Positions 17,042-24,279 of a DNA stretch of 64,000 bases are shown piece after piece. A model generated the notes under the pieces. It did not search any database and was not told the origin of the DNA. It saw only the letters and a list, made by a program, of their open reading frames with translations. The DNA lies in NCBI GenBank assembly GCA_039819785.1, contig JBCBRH010000021.1, forward strand, positions 4,885 to 68,884, read 5' to 3'. A program made the translations under genes and the position numbers. The stretch's first letter is position 1. Each line of letters begins with the position of its first letter. The stretch is from JBCBRD01 sp039819785. GTDB taxonomy: Bacteria > Pseudomonadota > Alphaproteobacteria > Rhizobiales > Hyphomicrobiaceae.

Positions 17042-18316
17042 ATGAAGGCCCTTGAAGGTGTTAAAATCCTAGACTTCACGCACGTCCAGTCCGGGCCGAC
17101 ATGCACTCAGCTCCTTGCTTGGTTCGGAGCCGATGTCATCAAGGTCGAACGGCCGGGCGTTGGAGACGCGACGCGCAAGCAACTCGTGGATGTTGAAGGG
17201 GCTGACAGCCTCTACTTCACGATGCTCAATCATAACAAGCGGTCCATCACCTTGAACACCAAGACGGCTGAGGGCAAAGAGGTTCTCGAGCGGCTCGTGA
17301 AGACATGTGATGTGCTGGTGGAGAACTTCGCACCGGGTGCTTTGGACCGAATGGGTTTCAGCTGGGAACGCATTCAAGAGTTGAACCCCAAGATGATCAT
17401 GGCCTCTGTGAAGGGGTTTGGTCCTGGTCCTTACGAAGACTGTAAGGTGTATGAAAATGTCGCCCAGTGTGCGGGCGGTTCGGCTTCAACGACGGGATTT
17501 CTGGATGGACCGCCGGTGGTGACCGGTGCGCAAATCGGCGATAGCGGAACAGGTCTACATCTCGCGCTTGGCATCGTTGCTGCGCTATTCCAACGCGAAA
17601 AGAGCGGCCGGGGACAGAAGGTTCTGGCTCCAATGCAAGATGGTGTGTTGAACCTCTGCCGCGTGAAACTGCGCGATCAGCAGCGTTTGCAGCACGGGCC
17701 ATTGAAAGAATACTCACAGTTCGGCGAGGGCATCCCATTTGGTGAAGCCACACCGCGGGCTGGTAATGACTCCGGCGGTGGACAGCCTGGACGCATCTTG
17801 AAATGCAAGGGTTGGGAGACCGACCCTAACGCCTATACATATTTCATTACTCAAGCTGCGGCGTGGCCAAAGATTTGCGACGTGATTCAGAAGCCTGAAT
17901 GGAAAGACGATCCAGACTTTGCGACACCACCTGCCCGGCTCGACAAGCTCAACTTGATTTTCGAGACCATTGAAAAATGGACAATGACCAAGACGAAGTT
18001 CGAGGTCATGGAAATCTGCAATCCGCACGACATTCCGGTTGGGCCGATCCTTTCGATGAAGGAACTGGCGGATGATCAAAGTCTGCGGGAAACCGGCACG
18101 ATTGTCGAAGTCGATCATCCCGAGCGTGGGGCTTACCTGAGTGTAGGGTGTCCGATCAAGATGTCGGACAGCCCCGTCGAAGTGACGCGCTCGCCGCTGC
18201 TTGGTGAACATACTGATGAGATCCTTGAAACGGTTCTTGGCTACTCCGCCGATGAGGTCGGCAAGCTGCGCGAGATCGGTGCAACGTCGGTTGTGCGTAA
18301 GGCTGCCGCAGAATAA
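17042..18316 (+). CDS. frc: Formyl-CoA transferase-like class III CoA transferase (Frc/YfdW type)
   Basis: 424 aa, close to the 416-428 aa of Frc/YfdW. The ATG at 17042 starts MKALEGVKILDFTHVQSGP. Many blocks match Frc and YfdW as I remember them: FTHVQSGP (Gln16), LYFTMLNHNKRSI, KVYENVAQC, the catalytic aspartate in IGDSGTG (D167), VKLRDQQRL and LKCKGWETDPNAY. It moves CoA from formyl-CoA to an acid, classically oxalate, freeing formate. Differences: the tetraglycine loop NAGGGGQPGW reads NDSGGGQPGR, changing one loop glycine and a nearby Trp. It follows the ThDP enzyme by 191 bp, mirroring frc-oxc pairs. Oxalate is the default acceptor; another acid is possible. Confidence 0.87.
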   Translation: MKALEGVKILDFTHVQSGPTCTQLLAWFGADVIKVERPGVGDATRKQLVDVEGADSLYFTMLNHNKRSITLNTKTAEGKEVLERLVKTCDVLVENFAPGALDRMGFSWERIQELNPKMIMASVKGFGPGPYEDCKVYENVAQCAGGSASTTGFLDGPPVVTGAQIGDSGTGLHLALGIVAALFQREKSGRGQKVLAPMQDGVLNLCRVKLRDQQRLQHGPLKEYSQFGEGIPFGEATPRAGNDSGGGQPGRILKCKGWETDPNAYTYFITQAAAWPKICDVIQKPEWKDDPDFATPPARLDKLNLIFETIEKWTMTKTKFEVMEICNPHDIPVGPILSMKELADDQSLRETGTIVEVDHPERGAYLSVGCPIKMSDSPVEVTRSPLLGEHTDEILETVLGYSADEVGKLREIGATSVVRKAAAE

Positions 18317-18486
18317 CCAAATCCCGGATCGGCGGATTAGCCCCGCAGGACGGGACGGACCAACTGAATAATCTGGGGCGCGACGCACTCACTCTCACAC
18401 TCTTATTTCGTTGCGCCTTCGCAAAACAATGATGTTGAAACCAGCACACGCTGCCTAACGTTCGAAAAGGGTGGCCGGGAGGACTT

Positions 18487-19401
18487 ATGCGTATTGTAGT
18501 TCATGGGCAGCAGGCTTTCGGCAAAGCGGTTCTGGAGCGTCTGATTGAACGCGGCGAGGATGTCGTCGCGGTGTGCTGCGCGCCCACCAAGGAGGGCAAA
18601 CCCGAAGACCCTCTCGTCGAACTTGCCCGTGAAAAAGGTCTTCCGGTTCATCAGCCAGCTTCATGGAAAACGCCAGAAGCGTTGGACCTCATGAAGTCGT
18701 TTGAAGCCGATGTCTGCATGATGGCGTACGTCTTGTTGTTCGTGCCTGAAGCTGTTCGCGATGCGCCCAAGTACGGCACGTTCCAATATCACCCGTCTTT
18801 GTGTCCGCTTCACCGTGGGCCTTCATCCATCAACTGGCCGATCGCCATGGGCAAGACGCGCACGGGCCTGACGATCTTTTGGCCGGATGATGGTTTGGAT
18901 GAAGGTCCGATCATGCTTCAAAAGACTTGCGAAATTGGTCCCGATGAAACCATTGGTGATGTCTATTTCAACAAGCTGTTCCCGATGGGGGTCGACGCCA
19001 TGATCGAGGGGCTGGACCTCGTGAAGGCTGGTGTCATTCTCAAGCATCATCAAGTTCTGGAAGAGGGCTCTTACGAGAGCTGGTTCAAGAAGGACTTGGC
19101 CAAGATCGATTGGTCGAAGTCGATTGATGACGTTTACAACCTTGTCCGCGCCACCAATCCGGCGCCGGGTGCGTGGACGATGCTGGGTGAAGACCGTGTT
19201 GATATTTTCGACAGCCGTAAGGTCGATGCCGCGGGTACGCCTGGTGAAATCCTGGACATCAGTGACGATGGTTTCGTGGTTGCGGCTGATGGCGGCGGCT
19301 TACGCGTGAACCGCGTGCGCGTTGGCAAGGAGAAGAAGGTCAGCGGAGGCGGGTTTATTCAGCAGCGAGGATTGAAGGTCGGCGATCGTTTCGGCGATTG
19401 A
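18487..19401 (+). CDS. Formyltransferase-family protein resembling the hydrolase domain of 10-formyl-H4F dehydrogenase
   Basis: 304 aa. The start at 18487 follows GGGAGGACTT. Layout matches the N-terminal half of 10-formyltetrahydrofolate dehydrogenase (ALDH1L1-type): MRIVVHGQQAFGKAVLERL, then YHPSLCPLHRGPSSINW with the catalytic His, then IFWPDDGLDEGPIMLQK with the catalytic Asp, then a C-terminal OB-like domain (from about 205). Where methionyl-tRNA formyltransferase has Asn-Val-His it has Gln-Tyr-His, as in hydrolase-type members, so it is unlikely to be Fmt. The aldehyde dehydrogenase half is absent. Between frc and fhs, it probably moves or releases formyl groups between formyl-CoA, H4F and formate. 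The direction is inferred only. Confidence 0.78.
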   Translation: MRIVVHGQQAFGKAVLERLIERGEDVVAVCCAPTKEGKPEDPLVELAREKGLPVHQPASWKTPEALDLMKSFEADVCMMAYVLLFVPEAVRDAPKYGTFQYHPSLCPLHRGPSSINWPIAMGKTRTGLTIFWPDDGLDEGPIMLQKTCEIGPDETIGDVYFNKLFPMGVDAMIEGLDLVKAGVILKHHQVLEEGSYESWFKKDLAKIDWSKSIDDVYNLVRATNPAPGAWTMLGEDRVDIFDSRKVDAAGTPGEILDISDDGFVVAADGGGLRVNRVRVGKEKKVSGGGFIQQRGLKVGDRFGD

Positions 19402-19614
19402 GGCAACAGCCTTCTGGCGAGGAAGGGACCAATGATGGTCCGTCGATTGTCCGCGTGTGGCTGGAAGGGATTGGAAATCCGAGTGTCTGTTTGAATCTTC
19501 AGGTCAGCCAAACGGCTTTACGTCTGCTGGCCTGTGATGCAAAACCAAATCAAAGTTCAAAAATAGAAAAAAGAAGCACTGGTGCCATCTGCGTTTCGGC
19601 TGGAGGAAACAACA

Positions 19615-21291
19615 ATGAGCGTTAAATCGGATATCGAGATTGCCCGAGAGGCAACAATGAAACCCATCGCTGCGGCTGCGGCCAAAATCGATGTGCCGGC
19701 CGATGCGCTTTTGAACTACGGCCCCTACAAAGCCAAGGTGTCGTCTGAATTCGTTGATGGGCAAGCTGACAAAAAAGACGGCAAGCTTATCCTTGTCACG
19801 GCGATCAACCCGACCCCTGCTGGTGAAGGCAAGACGACGACGACCGTCGGACTTGGAGATGGTCTCGTTCGGATTGGCAAGAAAGCCATGAGCTGTCTGC
19901 GTGAACCATCGCTTGGACCTTGCTTCGGTGTGAAGGGCGGGGCAGCTGGCGGAGGCTATGCCCAGGTGGTGCCGATGGAGGATATCAACCTCCATTTTAC
20001 CGGCGACTTCCATGCCATCACCTCAGCCAACAACCTGCTCGCGGCCCTGGTCGATAACCATATCTATTGGGGTAACGCGCTGGGGCTTGATGAGCGCCGC
20101 ATCGCGTGGCGCCGTGTGATGGACATGAATGACCGGGCGCTTCGGTCGATCGTCAATTCGCTGGGTGGTGTGGCCAATGGTTTCCCGCGAGAAGATGGGT
20201 TCGACATTACGGTGGCGTCGGAAGTGATGGCGATCCTGTGTCTGGCCCGCGACCTGGAGGACCTGCAGCGCAGGCTTGGAAATATTGTCGTTGGCTACAC
20301 GCGTCAGAAGAAACCCGTGCTTGCGCGCGAGTTGAAGGCTGATGGTGCCATGACCGTCCTGCTTAAGGATGCGTTGATGCCCAATTTGGTTCAGACGCTG
20401 GAGAACAATCCCGTCTTCATCCATGGCGGGCCGTTTGCCAATATCGCGCATGGCTGTAACTCGGTGCTGGCGACGAAGACGGCATTGAAATTGTGTGATT
20501 ACGTTGTGACGGAAGCAGGCTTCGGTGCCGATCTGGGGGCTGAAAAGTTCTTCGACATCAAGTGCCGTATGGCGGGATTGAAACCCGACGCGGTTGTGAT
20601 CGTTGCGACTGTGCGCGCTTTGAAGATGCACGGTGGTGTCGCCAAGGATGACCTGAAGGCTGAAAACGTCGAGGCTGTCCGCAAGGGGTGTGAAAATCTG
20701 AAGCGCCACCTGGAAAACCTGAACAAGTTTGGGGTTCCACCGACCGTTGCGATCAATCGCTTCATCACGGATACGGATGCCGAAGTTGCTGCTGTCCAAG
20801 AGGTGGCGGAAAGCTATGGCACAATGGCCTTCATCTGCACGCATTGGTCGGATGGCGGTGCCGGCGTTGAAGACCTTGCCAAGCACGTGGTCGGCGTGTG
20901 CGACAGTGGAGCTGCATCGTTCAACCCAATTTATGGCGATGACCTGCCGCTTGCAGACAAAATCAAAGCTATCGCTACGAAGCTCTATGGCGCTGATGGT
21001 GTCGACATTCCGCCCAAGGTGGCAGCGCAATTGAAAGAGTTCGAAGCGGCTGGTTACGGTGCCTATCCCATCTGTGTGGCGAAGACGCAGTACTCGTTCA
21101 CAACCGATCCGACCGCGCGGGGAGCGCCCAGCGGCCACACGCTGCCGGTGCGCGAAGTTATTCTGGCGGCTGGGGCTGAGTTCGTTGTGGCGGTATGCGG
21201 TGAAATCATGCGGATGCCGGGGCTGCCACGCAACCCATCTTCAGAGCAGATCGGTCTGAACGCGGACGGCCAAATCGACGGGCTTTTTTAG
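19615..21291 (+). CDS. fhs: Formate-tetrahydrofolate ligase
   Basis: 558 aa, the standard length. The ATG at 19615 has GGAGGAAA 6 bp upstream. Signature motifs are intact: the P-loop-like TPAGEGKTTTTVGLGDGL, REPSLGPCFGVKGGAAGGGY, the folate/formate region DINLHFTGDFHAI, DFDITVASE-type FDITVASEVMAIL, and VVTEAGFGADLGAEKF. It makes 10-formyl-H4F from formate, H4F and ATP. Placed after the transferase and the formyl-H4F-hydrolase-like gene, it would feed formate from formyl-CoA turnover into one-carbon assimilation. A 213-bp gap precedes it, so it may also have its own promoter. Confidence 0.97.
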   Translation: MSVKSDIEIAREATMKPIAAAAAKIDVPADALLNYGPYKAKVSSEFVDGQADKKDGKLILVTAINPTPAGEGKTTTTVGLGDGLVRIGKKAMSCLREPSLGPCFGVKGGAAGGGYAQVVPMEDINLHFTGDFHAITSANNLLAALVDNHIYWGNALGLDERRIAWRRVMDMNDRALRSIVNSLGGVANGFPREDGFDITVASEVMAILCLARDLEDLQRRLGNIVVGYTRQKKPVLARELKADGAMTVLLKDALMPNLVQTLENNPVFIHGGPFANIAHGCNSVLATKTALKLCDYVVTEAGFGADLGAEKFFDIKCRMAGLKPDAVVIVATVRALKMHGGVAKDDLKAENVEAVRKGCENLKRHLENLNKFGVPPTVAINRFITDTDAEVAAVQEVAESYGTMAFICTHWSDGGAGVEDLAKHVVGVCDSGAASFNPIYGDDLPLADKIKAIATKLYGADGVDIPPKVAAQLKEFEAAGYGAYPICVAKTQYSFTTDPTARGAPSGHTLPVREVILAAGAEFVVAVCGEIMRMPGLPRNPSSEQIGLNADGQIDGLF

Positions 21292-21320
21292 CGGCGCTGA
21301 TTAAGTTTAAACACCGTGTT

Positions 21321-21383
21321 GGCTGTCTGAAGCGCCTGGCATTAGCCATGGGTGTTTCAGACGGCTATTCAGCGTTCAGTTTT
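21321..21383 (+). terminator. Possible terminator after fhs
   Basis: GGCTGTCTGAA (21321-21331) pairs with TTCAGACGGCT (21356-21366), including wobble pairs. A smaller TGGC/GCCA stem lies within the loop, and TTTTT occurs about 12 nt downstream. The separation of stem and T run makes this a weak candidate. Confidence 0.35.
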
Positions 21384-21469
21384 TCTGTCATTTTGTCTGT
21401 CGTAATTGGCTTTGAGATCATTGACGTGGCTGAGCCAGCGAGGCCCAGGCGAATTTCAAGGATGGTGTG

Positions 21470-21802
21470 ATGCTTGTGAAATCCTTTTCAGGTCTGCGGT
21501 TTTTGGCGGCTGCCTCGGGGTGTGTTGCTGTTGTGTTCAGTATCGGGCAGGCGCATGCTGCAGCCGGGCTGGGTGATCCTGAGCGTGGCGCAGGCTTTGG
21601 CGTGACCGCTGAAGCGCGTGCATCGGAAATAATGCAGCTTCGCGTTGCGGATTGGAACGAGAAGAAAATCCGGGGCATCGTCAAGCAATACACGGGCGGC
21701 AGCACGTCCAAGGACAAGAAGAAAAAAGACTGCAAGACGATTACGCATACCAATGCACAGGTTCAAAAACGGCTGAGACAGGCCTGCAGATACCAAAAGT
21801 AA
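21470..21802 (+). CDS. Small secreted hypothetical protein
   Basis: 110 aa. ATG at 21470, directly after an in-frame GTG at 21467, with AAGGATG upstream. A clear signal peptide covers about residues 1-30 (LRFLAAASGCVAVVFSIGQAHA), giving a basic mature protein of about 80 residues. This has a Lys-rich stretch (SKDKKKKDCKT) and two Cys residues that could form a disulfide. I do not recognise a family. It precedes a cyclic-nucleotide-binding-domain gene by 24 bp, suggesting co-transcription. Function unknown. Confidence 0.6.
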   Translation: MLVKSFSGLRFLAAASGCVAVVFSIGQAHAAAGLGDPERGAGFGVTAEARASEIMQLRVADWNEKKIRGIVKQYTGGSTSKDKKKKDCKTITHTNAQVQKRLRQACRYQK

Positions 21803-21826
21803 GCCTGTTGTTGAGGAGGTGCCCCA

Positions 21827-22219
21827 ATGGCAAACCAGCAGGGCGATCAAGCGGCGCAGATCGTGGATGTTGACAGCCTTGACGCAGGACAGTTCCCGCA
21901 CCTGACTTTTCAACCCGAAGCGAAGGTCTTCTCAACTGGTGAAGCGGGCGACTGTCTGTTTCTCGTTAAGACCGGTGCGGTGCAGATCGTCATGTTCGGG
22001 ACAATTCTTGAGGTCGTTAAGCCGGGCAGCATGCTTGGTGAAATGGCGCTGATCGATGGGGAGCCGCGCAGCGCCACTGCCATTGCGACGGAGCCAACAG
22101 AGTTGGTGAAGATCGACCGTGGTGCTTTCCGCATCCTGGTTCAGCAAAATCCTGATTTTGCGTTGTCGGTCATGTCGCTGATGGCGAAACGGTTGCGCCA
22201 AATGAACCAGGGTGTTTGA
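21827..22219 (+). CDS. Stand-alone cyclic-nucleotide-binding-domain protein (Crp-like sensor domain, no HTH)
   Basis: 130 aa, ATG at 21827 after GAGGAGGTG. One cNMP-binding domain spans residues about 25-125. It has KTGAVQIVMFGTILEVVKPG and the phosphate-binding-cassette region GEMALIDGEPRSATAIA, then VKIDRGAFRILVQQNPDFA and an amphipathic C-terminal helix. There is no DNA-binding domain, so it is not a Crp transcription factor. Such single-domain proteins act as binding partners or small sensors. It is convergent with aceK, 10 bp apart. Its partner is unknown. Confidence 0.82.
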   Translation: MANQQGDQAAQIVDVDSLDAGQFPHLTFQPEAKVFSTGEAGDCLFLVKTGAVQIVMFGTILEVVKPGSMLGEMALIDGEPRSATAIATEPTELVKIDRGAFRILVQQNPDFALSVMSLMAKRLRQMNQGV

Positions 22220-22229
22220 GGCTGCGTGT

Positions 22230-24275
22230 CTACGCGGCTCGCGCAGGTCGACGCAAACGACGGTCTGGCGGGTAGGATCTGACCTTTGGCAACAACCCTG
22301 ACCGAAGCGCGCGCTGCATACCTTCCCAATAGTCGATCGTCATCAGATCGGCATGCATCTGGCGGAACAGACGTCTGAGATGTTTGTCGTCGATGCGTAG
22401 TCCAACCAACATTTCCTCAGGCAGGAATACGTAGCCTTCTTCGAAGAACCAGTCCGGGATGTCCTCCTCGCCATCTTCGCGGTTCACGTTGGTGCGGATC
22501 TTGACGTCAACGAGGGGTTCGACGGCGTCGTAGTCAAACAGATAGACTTTGTTGATGCCGCTGATGCCGTAGTTCCGTGCGTCGAGATCGCGATTGAAAA
22601 TGTTGGCGGCGGCGTTGTTTCTGATGCAGTCGCCCAGTTTGCGTATTGCTTCTTCAGCCAGCTGTTGTGGTGCGTTTGCAAAGAAGATCGGCAGTGGCGT
22701 CATCTTGGCCTGGACGATCAAGTGGCGGAAGAGGACATAGCGATGGAGGATCACGACGCTGCAAGGTGCTGCGTTGATGAGCTCCTGCAACAATTCTGGA
22801 GAGAACCATGATTTTTCCAGCCGGACGTTTTCATACATGATGTTGTCGAGCATCGATCCGGCGCGGTCGGATTCGTGCACGATCCGGTATTTGTCCAACA
22901 CTGCTTCGACGCCATCAAATTCGCCCCACTTGTAGCCGTCGGTCGGGTGGTCGCGGATGACTTTCAAAACATAGCGGGAGCCGGGCCGCGTGAAACCTAT
23001 GGCGACCGTCCCGTGTTTGCCAGGTGCGAAGTCGAAGGCTTCATTGCCGGCGTTGTACTCGCTTTGCAGTTCGCGCATGACCGCGACTTTGCCCACGTGG
23101 TTGAACCCGATTGTCGAGTAGTGCAGGCCAAGTGCGCGGCGCGGCATGATGGTTTTCAAGAAGCGCGCGAGTTCCCGGTAGTGTTCCTCGGTGACGTGGA
23201 AAGTTGCCAGTGTGGACGAAAAGACCGCGTGGATTTCGTCGCTGCGCAGAAGGACAGCGTCCGCGAAGACGCCGTCGTCGTTATGCAGGAAAGCGATTGC
23301 AAGCGGGAGGCTCGACATTTTTACGGTGCCCGCACCGGTTTCGGATGGGATCTCCACCGGGGCATCGAAGTCCAATCGGCCGACGACATAGGCGCCACGG
23401 TTTCTAAAGAAGCCGGCGTTGATGACCTTGAGGGCGCAGGCGCGTGTTACGCTTGCGCCAAGCCGGTTCAATTCATCATTGATGCGCGTGGCGATCAGTT
23501 CGGCATCTGCTTGCAGGTCACGAAACGGCGCGTCGATCTTGGCGATTTCGATGATGTGTTCCACTGCCTTTGGGCGGATGGAGCCTGCCACCGGGAATGT
23601 GCGGACGACATCAACGCCCATGTCGTAGTCCGGCGCGTCGGACACGCGACCGGCGAAGTAGGCAACAGGTGCCCACTCGCCGCGCCTCATCAAGCGTCTG
23701 GCTGACCGGAGGAAGGCGAACGCGAGGTCGGCTTCATACCGGCGGTGGATCAGGTCGAGGTAGTGGGCTTCAAGTTCCACCCAGAAGCCACGTTCGTCGG
23801 GGAGTTCGGTCCAGTGGGTGCGCAGCAGCGGGATAAGGTGGTTGAGTTTGACCCCGTATTCGCCAAGACGCACCTTTGAGAGCTGGAAAGATCTGGCCCA
23901 GCGTCGCTGTTCGAATGCGCGCTTTGCTTCGTAGGGCACGTTGCGGGACTCGGCGTAGTAGGCGTCGAATGCCGCGAGAATGGCCTTGGATAAGACCAAT
24001 GCGCGAGTCGTGCGAGGAACGGAAGGGGTTAATACCGACAAGATTTTTTCAACTGTCGGAAGGTGATCGGTTGCTGCCTTGATGACCTCGTCGCCTGGTT
24101 TCTCATTGCTGGTTTGCGTGGCGAGTGCGGCGCGCAGCGAGGGCGTGGCTGGGTTTGTCGCCGTCCAAAGACTTGTCGGGCTGAACTGTCGGCCGGCGGA
24201 GGACGAATGATCCAAAAAAGGCGGGCTTAAGCGCCCGCCTTCTGGTTTGGGTGGATGGGTTTTGTCGGCTGCCAT
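22230..24275 (-). CDS. aceK: Isocitrate dehydrogenase kinase/phosphatase
   Basis: 681 aa from the ATG at 24275. AceK proteins are usually 570-610 aa, so the true start may be further in. The family core begins near SVPRTTRALVLSKAILAAFDAYY and contains the nucleotide-binding GFTRPGSRYVLKVIRDHP, RNYGISGINKVYLFDYDAVE and IPDWFFEEGYVFLPEEM. It switches isocitrate dehydrogenase on and off by phosphorylation to control the glyoxylate-bypass branch point. The ATG at 24275 is only 4 bp past the fdhA stop, yet an intrinsic terminator (24214-24241) lies within these first codons. Starts beyond it are TTG only (24215, giving 661 aa, or 24041, giving 603 aa). Confidence 0.9.
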   Translation of the reverse strand: MAADKTHPPKPEGGRLSPPFLDHSSSAGRQFSPTSLWTATNPATPSLRAALATQTSNEKPGDEVIKAATDHLPTVEKILSVLTPSVPRTTRALVLSKAILAAFDAYYAESRNVPYEAKRAFEQRRWARSFQLSKVRLGEYGVKLNHLIPLLRTHWTELPDERGFWVELEAHYLDLIHRRYEADLAFAFLRSARRLMRRGEWAPVAYFAGRVSDAPDYDMGVDVVRTFPVAGSIRPKAVEHIIEIAKIDAPFRDLQADAELIATRINDELNRLGASVTRACALKVINAGFFRNRGAYVVGRLDFDAPVEIPSETGAGTVKMSSLPLAIAFLHNDDGVFADAVLLRSDEIHAVFSSTLATFHVTEEHYRELARFLKTIMPRRALGLHYSTIGFNHVGKVAVMRELQSEYNAGNEAFDFAPGKHGTVAIGFTRPGSRYVLKVIRDHPTDGYKWGEFDGVEAVLDKYRIVHESDRAGSMLDNIMYENVRLEKSWFSPELLQELINAAPCSVVILHRYVLFRHLIVQAKMTPLPIFFANAPQQLAEEAIRKLGDCIRNNAAANIFNRDLDARNYGISGINKVYLFDYDAVEPLVDVKIRTNVNREDGEEDIPDWFFEEGYVFLPEEMLVGLRIDDKHLRRLFRQMHADLMTIDYWEGMQRALRSGLLPKVRSYPPDRRLRRPARAA
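24214..24241 (-). terminator. Rho-independent terminator after the formate dehydrogenase operon
   Basis: On the minus strand AAGGCGGGC - GCTTAA - GCCCGCCTT is a perfect 9-bp stem followed by further T residues (six T in a row in total). It lies just past the fdhA stop (24280) and inside the 5' part of the aceK reading frame. Confidence 0.82.
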
Positions 24276-24279
24276 GGCC

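Noticed and set aside
18487..19401. Methionyl-tRNA formyltransferase (fmt)
   Set aside because: The Asn of the Fmt active site is replaced as in 10-formyl-H4F hydrolase domains, and there is no neighbouring def gene.
20023..21138. Open frame of 371 codons on the minus strand
   Set aside because: It lies fully antisense to fhs, whose protein is certain; its translation shows no family features. Long antisense frames are common at this GC content.
22875..23705. Open frame of 276 codons on the plus strand
   Set aside because: Antisense to aceK, which has clear family motifs throughout.
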